DNA of 64,000 nt from JACVRU01 sp040902725 (GTDB lineage Bacteria > Actinomycetota > Thermoleophilia > Gaiellales > Gaiellaceae), in contig JBBDWU010000009.1 in the NCBI GenBank assembly GCA_040902725.1, positions 62,001 to 126,000 on the forward strand, in the 5' to 3' direction. The translations under genes were made by a program, and so were the position numbers. The notes beneath the pieces were generated by a model, which did not search any database, was not told the DNA's origin, and worked only from the letters and a program-made list of their open reading frames with translations. This document shows positions 25,453-32,392 of this stretch, in pieces. Numbering within the stretch: the stretch's first letter is position 1; each line of letters begins with the position of its first letter.

Positions 25453-26643
25453 CCGGCGGGCGAGCCAGGGCTTCGTCGTCGTCTGCAGGAGCAGCGTCGC
25501 CACGACGGCGAGCGCGACCGTGACGACGACGAGCTCGGCGTGCGGCACGCCCTTCGCCACGAGCACGCCTGCCAGCGCTGCGGAGACGACGCCGGTCTCG
25601 CGCGTCCAGGCGAGGAAGACGACTTCCTCGCGTGTCCAGCGGCCGCGCCGGTCGGGGAGCACGCAGGCGAGCACGACGAGCGGGCGGGCGACGAGCAGCA
25701 GCGTCGCCACGACGGCGATCGCGGGCAGCGCCTCGTCCCTGAGCTCGTCGAAGGGCAGGTTCGCGCCCAGCACGACGAAGACGAGGATGACGACGACGTC
25801 CATCACGGCTTCCACGAGCGAGCGCATGTCCCGCTCGTTGGGACCGCGCATCGCCAGCCGGAGCTCGTCCATGTTGCCGACGATCAGCCCGGCGATGAAG
25901 GCGCCGAGGTAGCCGCTGCCGCCGGCCGAGTCGATCGAGACCCAGCTCGCCGCCAGCACGGCGAGCACCACGAGGGCCGCCGACTCCTGCCAGATCCCCG
26001 CGCGCCGCGACGAGATCAGCAGCGACAGCAGCACGCCGAAGACAATCCCGAGCCCCGTCGAGACGGCCAGTTCCGTCACGAAGTCGAGCGCGGGCGTCCC
26101 CAACGAGGTCTCCGCCCCGGCGACCGCCACCGCGAGCGCAAGGGTGAGGACGGCACCCGTCGCGTCGTTGAGCGCCGACTCGGCCACGATCGTCTGCGCC
26201 AGCTTGGGACGCAGGCGCAACCGCTCGAACAGAGGGATCAGGATCGCGGGGTCGATGGGAGCGAGTGCCGCGCCGATCATGAGGCCGGCGACCAGCGGCA
26301 CCGAGAAAGCCGCTCCCGCGACCGCGCCGACGATCAGGGCGGTGAGCAGGACGCCGGGGACGACGAGCAGCAACAGGCCGACGACGGTCCGGCTGAGCAC
26401 GCGGACGGAGAGGTTGAGGCCCCCGTGGAAGAGGATGAAGGCGACGCCGAGGGAGAGCAGTACCCGCGCCCCGTCCGACGCGAGCGGGACGTCGATCGCC
26501 CCGGTCGCGTGCGGGCCGAGGATCGCCCCCGCCGCAAGCAGCAGGATCATCGCGGGCACGCGAAGGAGATCGGCGAAGACCTGAGCGACCAGGCCCGCGC
26601 CGACGATGATCGCCAGCGTTCCGAGGATCTCGTCGACCGACAT
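25411..26643 (-). CDS. CPA1-family Na+(K+)/H+ antiporter
   Basis: A 410-residue integral membrane antiporter with about 12 hydrophobic segments. Diagnostic motifs are LLAAGAILGP, FILFHGGLNLS, GAALAPIDPAIL (the CPA1 unwound-helix region with Asp) and VAESALNDATGAVL, where Asn-Asp is the ion-binding pair. Near the C-terminus WTRETGVVSAAL. It lacks a long cytoplasmic regulatory tail. ATG 26643 is preferred to TTG 26652 because a TAGCGT hexamer lies 8 nt upstream of it. Probably sodium or potassium extrusion and pH control. Confidence 0.88.
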   Translation of the reverse strand: MSVDEILGTLAIIVGAGLVAQVFADLLRVPAMILLLAAGAILGPHATGAIDVPLASDGARVLLSLGVAFILFHGGLNLSVRVLSRTVVGLLLLVVPGVLLTALIVGAVAGAAFSVPLVAGLMIGAALAPIDPAILIPLFERLRLRPKLAQTIVAESALNDATGAVLTLALAVAVAGAETSLGTPALDFVTELAVSTGLGIVFGVLLSLLISSRRAGIWQESAALVVLAVLAASWVSIDSAGGSGYLGAFIAGLIVGNMDELRLAMRGPNERDMRSLVEAVMDVVVILVFVVLGANLPFDELRDEALPAIAVVATLLLVARPLVVLACVLPDRRGRWTREEVVFLAWTRETGVVSAALAGVLVAKGVPHAELVVVTVALAVVATLLLQTTTKPWLARRLGLLEPADQIRPD

Positions 26644-26651
26644 GAGGTGCA

Positions 26652-26657
26652 ACGCTA
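26652..26657 (-). promoter_or_regulatory. -10 element before the CPA1 antiporter gene
   Basis: TAGCGT on the minus strand, 8 nt before ATG 26643; it decides between ATG 26643 and the more upstream TTG 26652. Confidence 0.45.
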
Positions 26658-26717
26658 GACTGTGGCTGCCCGGTATCCACTAGGGAACTGGAGCGGAAGA
26701 CGTTCGAATCGGTTCAG

Positions 26718-27359
26718 GTGATCGGCGCGGGCCGCGTCGGGTCCGCCATTGCCGCCCGGCTGACGGAGCGGAGCGTGGCCGTGCGCGAGCGCGAGGCGGA
26801 GCTCGTGCTGCTCTGCGTCCCGGACACAGCAATCGCCGAGACGGCGGCCGCCGTCGAGCCCGGGCCGTGGATCGCGCACGTGAGCGGCGCGACGCCGCTG
26901 GCCGCGCTGGCGCCCCACGAGCGCCGGTTCGGCCTCCACCCGCTGCAGACGTTCACACGCGCGCGCGGGCCCGAGCAGCTCGACGGCGCCTGGGCGGCCG
27001 TCACCGCGGAGTCGGCCGAGGCTCGCGAACGGGGCCTCTGGCTGGCCCGGACGCTGGGCCTCGAGCCGTTCGAGCTCGACGAGTCGGCCCGCGTGCTCTA
27101 CCACGCCGGCGCGGCCGTCGCCTCGAACTACCTGGTCACGCTCCACCGCGTCGCCGCCGAGCTCTTCCAGGCCGCGGGCGCGCCCCCCGAGGCGCTCGTG
27201 CCGCTGATGCGGCGCACGATCGAGAACGAGTTCGAACTGACCGGCCCGATCGAGCGCGGCGACTGGGAGACGGTCGAGCGGCACCGCGGCGCGATCCGCG
27301 AGGCGCGGCCCGAGTACCTGGCCCTCTACGACGTGCTGGCGGAGGTGACCGCCGCATGA
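26718..27359 (+). CDS. Rossmann-like and DUF2520 domain protein adjacent to pantothenate genes
   Basis: A 213-residue protein: an NAD(P)-type glycine loop VIGAGRVGSAIAARL at the start, then a ketopantoate-reductase-like helical C-terminal domain (YHAGAAVASNYLVTLHRVAAELF, LMRRTIENEF), the DUF2520 layout. Starting at GTG 26718 cuts off the first beta-strand; the frame is open upstream (FESVQVIGAG) but has only CTG there, so the true start may be non-canonical near 26688. Its stop overlaps panC by 4 nt. A role as the missing ketopantoate reductase is possible by position, but not shown. Confidence 0.75.
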   Translation: MIGAGRVGSAIAARLTERSVAVREREAELVLLCVPDTAIAETAAAVEPGPWIAHVSGATPLAALAPHERRFGLHPLQTFTRARGPEQLDGAWAAVTAESAEARERGLWLARTLGLEPFELDESARVLYHAGAAVASNYLVTLHRVAAELFQAAGAPPEALVPLMRRTIENEFELTGPIERGDWETVERHRGAIREARPEYLALYDVLAEVTAA

Positions 27360-28108
27360 GGGTCGTCCGAACGATTGGGGAGCTGACGAGCGCGCTGCCG
27401 AACGGCGAGCGCGGCCTCGTGCCGACGATGGGCGCCTACCACGCGGGCCATGTCGCCCTGTTCCGGGCGGCGCGCGGCGAGTGCGACGCCGTCGTCGCGA
27501 GCCTCTTCGTCAACCCGGCGCAGTTCACGGAGCGCAGCGACTTCGAGCGCTACCCGCGCGACGAAGCGCGCGACCTGAGCGTGGCCGAGGAGGCGGGGGT
27601 GGACGTCGTCTTCGCGCCCACGGCGGAGGAGCTCTACCCGCCCGGCTACCAGACCTGGGTCGACGTGGAGGAGCTGGCGCGGCCGCTCGAGGGGGCTTTC
27701 CGCCCAGGCCACTTCCGGGCCGTCGCCACCGTGTGCCTCAAGCTCTTCAACCTCGTCCGCCCCGCCCGCGCCTACTTCGGCCAGAAGGACGCCCAGCAGG
27801 TCGCGGTCGTCAGGCGCATGGCGCGCGACCTGAGCCTGCCGCTCGCGATCCGCGTCGTCCCCACGGTGCGCGACCCGGACGGGCTCGCGCTCTCCTCGCG
27901 CAACGTCCACCTGTCACCCGACGAGCGCGAGCGCGCGCGCGGCCTCCCGCGCGCCATAGCTGCTCGCGATGCCGGCCTGCTAAACGGCCTCGAGGTGGAC
28001 TACTTCGAAGAGGCCGACCTGGACGGGATGCGCATCCTCGCCGGCGCCGTCCGCGTCGGCTCGACCCGCCTGATCGACAATGTCCTCCTGGAAGGAGATC
28101 CGAGATGA
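27356..28108 (+). CDS. panC: Pantoate-beta-alanine ligase (pantothenate synthetase)
   Basis: Last step of pantothenate synthesis: ATP + pantoate + beta-alanine. The 250 residues carry PTMGAYHAGHVALFRAAR (HIGH-like nucleotide motif), SLFVNPAQF, YFGQKDAQQ and LALSSRNVHL (KMSKS-equivalent). The protein is about 30 residues shorter than usual because the C-terminal domain between LSPDERERA and DYFEEADLDG is reduced. ATG 27356 overlaps the DUF2520 stop and its stop overlaps panB, so the three are translationally coupled. Confidence 0.92.
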   Translation: MRVVRTIGELTSALPNGERGLVPTMGAYHAGHVALFRAARGECDAVVASLFVNPAQFTERSDFERYPRDEARDLSVAEEAGVDVVFAPTAEELYPPGYQTWVDVEELARPLEGAFRPGHFRAVATVCLKLFNLVRPARAYFGQKDAQQVAVVRRMARDLSLPLAIRVVPTVRDPDGLALSSRNVHLSPDERERARGLPRAIAARDAGLLNGLEVDYFEEADLDGMRILAGAVRVGSTRLIDNVLLEGDPR

Positions 28109-28998
28109 CTCCCCGTTACGCGGCCCCGCAACAGACGAAGCTGACCATCCCCGAGCTGGCCGAGCTGAAGCAGAGCGGCCGGAAGATCGTGATGGTAACC
28201 GCCTACGACGCGCCGAGCGGCCGGCTCGCGGACGCCGCCGGCGTCGACCTCGTCCTCGTCGGCGACTCCGCGGCGATGACCGTGCTCGGCCACGACTCGA
28301 CCGTGCCGGCGACGATGGACGAGCTGATCGTCCTGACCCGAGCCGTCGTGCGCGGCGCCGAACGCCCGCTGGTCGTGGCCGACATGCCCTTCGGGTCGTT
28401 CCAGGTCTCCGACGAGGCGGCGCTCGAGAACGCAATCCGCTTCGTGAAGGAGGCGGGAGCGGACGCGGTCAAGCTTGAGGGCGCAGGGTCGAGCGTGTCG
28501 CGGGCCGCGGCGATCGTGGGCGCCGGCATCCCGGTCATGGGGCATATCGGCCTGACGCCGCAGTCGGCCACCGCGCTCGGCGGCTTCAAGGCGCAGGGCC
28601 GCACCGCGGAGAAGGCCCTCCAGCTCGTCTCGGACGCGCGGGCGCTCGAGGCCGCCGGCTGTTTCGCGGTCGTGCTCGAGGCCGTCCCCGCGCAGGTCGC
28701 GGAACGCGTGACGCGGAAGCTCTCCGTGCCGACGATCGGGATCGGCGCCGGCGCCGGCTGCGACGGCCAGGTGCTCGTGTGGCACGACCTGCTCGGGCTC
28801 TACGAGGGCCGGTCCCCGCGCTTCGTCAAGCGCTACGCAGACCTCGCGGGCGAGATCCAGCGCGCGCTGGAGGCGTACGCGGCCGAGGTGCGCTCCGGGG
28901 CCTTCCCGGAGGAGCAGCACACCTACGCCATCCCCGAGGAGGAGCTGGCCCTCTTCGAGGCCGCGCTAGAGGACGGAGTACGCACGGAGCAGGACTAG
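28105..28998 (+). CDS. panB: 3-methyl-2-oxobutanoate hydroxymethyltransferase
   Basis: First committed step of pantothenate synthesis, forming ketopantoate with methylene-tetrahydrofolate. The 297-residue TIM-barrel protein shows VMVTAYDAPSGRLADAAGVD, VGDSAAMTVLG (Mg-binding Asp), ADMPFGSFQ, KLEGAG, GHIGLTPQS and IGIGAGAGCDGQVLVWHDLLGL. All active-site segments are intact. ATG 28105 overlaps the panC stop. The 3' end overlaps the convergent membrane-protein gene by 33 nt. Confidence 0.95.
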   Translation: MTPRYAAPQQTKLTIPELAELKQSGRKIVMVTAYDAPSGRLADAAGVDLVLVGDSAAMTVLGHDSTVPATMDELIVLTRAVVRGAERPLVVADMPFGSFQVSDEAALENAIRFVKEAGADAVKLEGAGSSVSRAAAIVGAGIPVMGHIGLTPQSATALGGFKAQGRTAEKALQLVSDARALEAAGCFAVVLEAVPAQVAERVTRKLSVPTIGIGAGAGCDGQVLVWHDLLGLYEGRSPRFVKRYADLAGEIQRALEAYAAEVRSGAFPEEQHTYAIPEEELALFEAALEDGVRTEQD

Positions 28999-29526
28999 CA
29001 CCGGGACGAGCAGCGGCAGCGCGGCGGCCGCGACCGCCCGCCACCACGGCCACGCGTGCAGCACGCGCACGCCGACGACGAGCAGCCCCGCGCACCAGGC
29101 CAGCACGCCGGTCAGCACGAGGTCGAGATCGGCGTCGAAGGCGAGCCGCACGGCCCAGACCGGCAAGGAGGCCGCCAGGGGCACCACGGCGTAGGCGAGG
29201 ACGTGGCGCGCGTGCCGGTAGCGCCACGTCGAGCCGGCGGCCGACCCGCCGACGAAGGCGAGCGCGCCGACCACGAAGTAGAGGGCGAAGCCCTCGAGCG
29301 CTCCGCCGAGGAACGCCCAGACAGCGAGCTCGACGCCGCCGAGCTCGACGTCGCCGGCGAGCGTCGTCGCGAGGACGCCTGCGATTCCCGCCAGGAGCAC
29401 GATCGCGAGCACGGGCTCCTCCCGCGCCTGCGCCTCCTCGACCGACTCGTCTCGGAGGGCGGTGAACACCTCGACCGGGCGGATGAGGACGAGCGCCGCC
29501 CGCGCCCACCAGAGCCGCTGGGACAC
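28966..29526 (-). CDS. Yip1-like integral membrane protein
   Basis: A 186-residue protein with about five hydrophobic segments (near residues 45-65, 75-100, 110-135, 140-160, 165-186) after a soluble N-terminus WWARAALVLIRPVEVFTALRDES, which resembles the start of bacterial YIP1-family proteins. GTG 29526 chosen as the first start that removes only an unlikely Arg-rich extension. Function unknown; it lies convergent to panB. Confidence 0.65.
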   Translation of the reverse strand: MSQRLWWARAALVLIRPVEVFTALRDESVEEAQAREEPVLAIVLLAGIAGVLATTLAGDVELGGVELAVWAFLGGALEGFALYFVVGALAFVGGSAAGSTWRYRHARHVLAYAVVPLAASLPVWAVRLAFDADLDLVLTGVLAWCAGLLVVGVRVLHAWPWWRAVAAAALPLLVPVLVLLRAYSVL

Positions 29527-29534
29527 CGTGTCGG

Positions 29535-29807
29535 CTAGAGCTCGTCGGCCGTGATGAACTCGGCCTCGTAGACGCGCTCGTACGGGAGCTGCGCCCGCCG
29601 CTGCGCCTCCTCCACCACCTCCGCCGAAGGGCCCTCGAAGAGGCAGAAGCACTTCTCCTCGGACGGCACGAACGTGGAGCGGAGGTAGCGGATGGGCGTC
29701 CCCTCGCCGGTCATCGTCTCGGTCGCTTGCTTGGCGCTGCCCGCCGCCGCCGGCAGCTGCTCGCCGGTGAAGCCGGGCAGGTGCCGCTCGACCATGTACC
29801 TCGGCAT
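29535..29807 (-). CDS. DUF4242 small protein (nickel-binding SCO4226-like)
   Basis: A 90-residue soluble protein, MPRYMVERHLPGFTGEQL at the start, then IRYLRSTFVPSEEKCFCLFEGPSAEVVEEAQRRA, the DUF4242 signature. A Streptomyces member has been described as a nickel-binding ferredoxin-fold protein; whether this one binds metal is not shown. ATG 29807 has TATACT exactly 7 nt upstream. Confidence 0.82.
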   Translation of the reverse strand: MPRYMVERHLPGFTGEQLPAAAGSAKQATETMTGEGTPIRYLRSTFVPSEEKCFCLFEGPSAEVVEEAQRRAQLPYERVYEAEFITADEL

Positions 29808-29814
29808 AGGGCCG

Positions 29815-29845
29815 AGTATATGACGCCCCGCGAGCGGCGTACACT
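29815..29845. promoter_or_regulatory. Divergent leaderless promoters for the DUF4242 gene and the cyclase-TPR gene
   Basis: Minus strand TATACT at 29820-29815, 7 nt before ATG 29807. Plus strand TACACT at 29840-29845, 6 nt before ATG 29852. Both are TANNNT hexamers placed for leaderless transcripts. Confidence 0.5.
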
Positions 29846-29851
29846 CGGCGG

Positions 29852-31273
29852 ATGGGCCGTTACGTCGCGGTCGTCTTCTCCGACCTCGAGCGGCATACTG
29901 ACGAGTGGAATCGCGTCCCGCGCGACCGCATGGTGGCGACGATCGCCGAGTACCGCTACCTCGCCGAGTCGCTCGCGGGCGAGTACGGCTGCCTGTACAG
30001 GGAGTGGGCGGGCGACGGCCACATGTTCCTCTTCGAGAGCGCCGACACGGCGGTCCAGTTCTCGCTGCGGCTGCTCGACGCCTGGCCCCGCTCGGCGAGC
30101 CAGATCGAGGCGCTGCAGGGGCTGCCGCAGCTGCCGCTGCGGCTGGGCGGCCACTTCGGCGAGTGCACGCAGCTCGGCGACGGCGAGGGCTGGATCGGCC
30201 GGGGCAACGCGCTCGCCAAGCGCGTGGAGAGCCTCGCCGAGCCCGAGACGCTGTATGTGACGCAGAGCGTGCTCGACCTGCTCGACCTCCCGCTCTACGG
30301 CTTCGAGTCGGCGGGCACCCACGCGCTGAAGGGGGACTACGTGGCAGAGCGGCCCCTCTTCCGCGTCACCGCCTTCGACGGCGCCGCGCTGGCGGCGCGG
30401 CCGCCGGAGGAGCTGAGCGCGGAGGACTGGTTCCGGCGCGGCGTCGCGCTCGTCGGCACCGAGCGGGAGAACACCGAGGAGGAGACGCGCTGCTACGAGG
30501 AGGCGCTGCGGCTGCGGCCCGACTATGCCGAGGCGCACGTCAACCTCGCGGTCGCCCTCCGTTCCCGGGGCGACGTCGACGAGGCCGCGCGCCACTATCA
30601 GGAGGCCCTTCGCAGCCGGCCCGAGTACCCGGAGGCGCACTACAACTTCGCCGCCCTGCTGGCCGCCAGGGGCAGCCCGGCGGGCGCGGAGGAGCACTAC
30701 CGGGCCGCGCTCGCCGCCCGGGCGGACTACATCGACGCCCATCTCGGGCTGGCGGCGCTGCTCGCCGACCGCGGCCGGCTGCAGGAGGCCGACAACGAGT
30801 ACCTGGCGACGCTCGCGTTGCGGCCCGAGTACGCCGCCGCGCACGCGAACTACGCCGTACTGCTCGACCAACTCGAGCGGCCGGCGGAGGCCACGCGGCA
30901 CTACGAGGAGGCACTGCGGATCGAGCCCGGCCGGCCGCATCACCACTACAACTACGCGCTCTTGCTCGAGCGCCTGGACCGGCAGAACGAGGCGCTGGAG
31001 GAGTACCGGCGCGCGCTCGGCCTCTGGCCGGACTACGCGGAGGCGCACAACAACCTGGCCGCGCTGCTCCACGCCCGGGGCGAGCTCGACGAGGCCGAGG
31101 AGCACTACCGGCGAGCGCTCGCGCTGCGGCCGGGCGACCCCGAGGCGCACTACAACCTCGCGTTGCTCCTGCGGGCGCGGGGCGACGAGGCGGAGGCCCG
31201 GCGCGAGCTCTCGACCGCGTACGAGCTGGCCCCCGACGTGCCCGAGTTCCGCTCGGCCCTCGAGTCCCTATAG
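29852..31273 (+). CDS. Class III nucleotidyl cyclase domain fused to TPR repeats
   Basis: A 473-residue soluble protein. Residues 1-165 resemble a class III adenylate/guanylate cyclase domain: VVFSDLERHTDEW (first metal Asp), REWAGDGHMFLFES (second metal Asp), LRLGGHFGECTQ and WIGRGNALAKRVES (the Asn/Arg transition-state region). Residues about 180-470 are eight or more TPR units of 34 residues with the spacing AEAHxNLAxxLxxxGxxxEAxxHYxxAL. The family usually has the cyclase at one end and a sensor elsewhere; here the TPRs would be the partner-binding part. Catalytic activity is likely but not certain, as the substrate-specifying residues are diverged. Confidence 0.8.
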   Translation: MGRYVAVVFSDLERHTDEWNRVPRDRMVATIAEYRYLAESLAGEYGCLYREWAGDGHMFLFESADTAVQFSLRLLDAWPRSASQIEALQGLPQLPLRLGGHFGECTQLGDGEGWIGRGNALAKRVESLAEPETLYVTQSVLDLLDLPLYGFESAGTHALKGDYVAERPLFRVTAFDGAALAARPPEELSAEDWFRRGVALVGTERENTEEETRCYEEALRLRPDYAEAHVNLAVALRSRGDVDEAARHYQEALRSRPEYPEAHYNFAALLAARGSPAGAEEHYRAALAARADYIDAHLGLAALLADRGRLQEADNEYLATLALRPEYAAAHANYAVLLDQLERPAEATRHYEEALRIEPGRPHHHYNYALLLERLDRQNEALEEYRRALGLWPDYAEAHNNLAALLHARGELDEAEEHYRRALALRPGDPEAHYNLALLLRARGDEAEARRELSTAYELAPDVPEFRSALESL

Positions 31274-31283
31274 CGTCCCGCCC

Positions 31284-31685
31284 GTGGACGAGGCTCTGAC
31301 CGACAGCGTCAACTCGACCGCGCCGTTCGGCCGGCTGCTGGGGATCGAGTGGGTCTCGGCGGGGCCGGACGAGGTCGTGGCCCGCCTGGCCTGGGACGAG
31401 AGCCGCTGCACCGCCGGCGGCATCCTCCACGGCGGCGCGCTCATGGGCCTGGCCGACTCGGCCGGCGGCCTGCTCGCATTCCTCAACCTGCCCGCGGGCG
31501 CCGCCGGGACGGCAACGATCGAGTCGAAGACCAACTTCCTCGGGGCCGTCCGCGGCGGGACCGTGCACGCGACCGCGCGCGCCCTCCACAAGGGCAAGCG
31601 GACGATCGTGATCGACACGGACCTTCGCGACGACGACGGCCGCCTCGTCGCCCGCGTAACGCAAACGCAGGCTGTCTTGATCTGA
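31284..31685 (+). CDS. PaaI-family hotdog thioesterase
   Basis: A 133-residue hotdog-fold protein: FGRLLGIEWVSAGPDEVVARL, then the central helix signature GGILHGGALMGLADSAGG (the HGG motif of the PaaI/4HBT group) and ESKTNFLGAVRGGTVHATARAL. It would hydrolyse an acyl-CoA thioester; the acyl group is unknown. GTG 31284, 10 nt after the cyclase-TPR gene, suggests co-transcription. Confidence 0.85.
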   Translation: MDEALTDSVNSTAPFGRLLGIEWVSAGPDEVVARLAWDESRCTAGGILHGGALMGLADSAGGLLAFLNLPAGAAGTATIESKTNFLGAVRGGTVHATARALHKGKRTIVIDTDLRDDDGRLVARVTQTQAVLI

Positions 31686-31701
31686 GCGACTCGCGCGGCA
31701 G

Positions 31702-31718
31702 CGTACGTATGGTACGAT
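31702..31718 (+). promoter_or_regulatory. Candidate operator and -10 for vapBC
   Basis: Inverted repeat CGTAC (31702-31706), 5-nt spacer, GTACG (31712-31716), overlapping a TACGAT hexamer (31713-31718) that lies 7 nt before ATG 31726. An RHH antitoxin often represses its own promoter through such a repeat. Confidence 0.45.
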
Positions 31719-31725
31719 GTATGGC

Positions 31726-31941
31726 ATGCGCAAGACGACCGTCTATCTGCCCGAGGGCCTGAAGCGCGCAGTCACGCGAGTCGCGAGCGAGACACGACGC
31801 TCCGAGGCCGAGGTGATTCGCGCCGCTTTGATCGAGTACACGTCTCGCGAGCGCCCCCGGCCGCGCACGGGAACCTTCGCCCACGGCAAGCTCGCCAGCC
31901 GGGTTGACGAGCTTCTGCGCGAGGGGTTCGGGCGCGATTGA
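31726..31941 (+). CDS. vapB: Ribbon-helix-helix antitoxin VapB
   Basis: A 71-residue DNA-binding antitoxin. The RHH fold is at the N-terminus: MRKTTVYLPEGLKRAVTRVA (beta-strand residues TVYL) and SEAEVIRAALIEY. The C-terminal part (RPRTGTFAHGKLASRVDELL) would cover the toxin. ATG 31726 is preferred over ATG 31717 because of the -10 7 nt upstream. The toxin start overlaps its stop by 4 nt. Confidence 0.85.
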   Translation: MRKTTVYLPEGLKRAVTRVASETRRSEAEVIRAALIEYTSRERPRPRTGTFAHGKLASRVDELLREGFGRD

Positions 31942-32357
31942 TCGTCGTCGATACCTGGGGCGCGTTGGCGCTTCGGGACCGCGCGGATCCGCTTCACGAC
32001 GCAACGCGGAAGGTTCTGGCGACGGACGGAGGGCCGTTCCTCCTCTCTCCGTTCTGCCTCGCCGAGATCGACTACCTGCTCGGCCGGCATGTGGGCCAAG
32101 CCGAGCAGCTGGACTTTCTCGAGGAAGTCGTCTCCGGCGTCTACACGCTCGTTCGCCTGGGCACCGAGGAGGTCGCGCGCGGGCGCCAGGTCGTGACGCA
32201 GTACGCGGACCTGCGGCTCAGTCTCGCCGATGCGTCGATCGTCGTGCTCGCCGAGCTCTTCGATACCGATCGCATCCTCACGAGCGACGAACGCGACTTC
32301 CGCGCCGTAACGCGCAGCGACGGGCGCCCCTTCACGCTCCTTCCGGCCGACAGCTAA
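31938..32357 (+). CDS. vapC: PIN-domain ribonuclease toxin VapC
   Basis: A 139-residue PIN protein. Acidic catalytic residues are visible in order: IVVDTW (D near residue 5), LAEIDYL (E near 43), LSLADASIVVLAE (D near 98) and LTSDERDF (D near 117). Toxins of this family cleave tRNA or rRNA. TTG start 31938 overlaps vapB. The pair is complete and looks functional. Confidence 0.88.
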   Translation: MIVVDTWGALALRDRADPLHDATRKVLATDGGPFLLSPFCLAEIDYLLGRHVGQAEQLDFLEEVVSGVYTLVRLGTEEVARGRQVVTQYADLRLSLADASIVVLAELFDTDRILTSDERDFRAVTRSDGRPFTLLPADS

Positions 32358-32392
32358 CGGGCGACTCGACGTCCGCGCGCCGGTTGGGTCCC

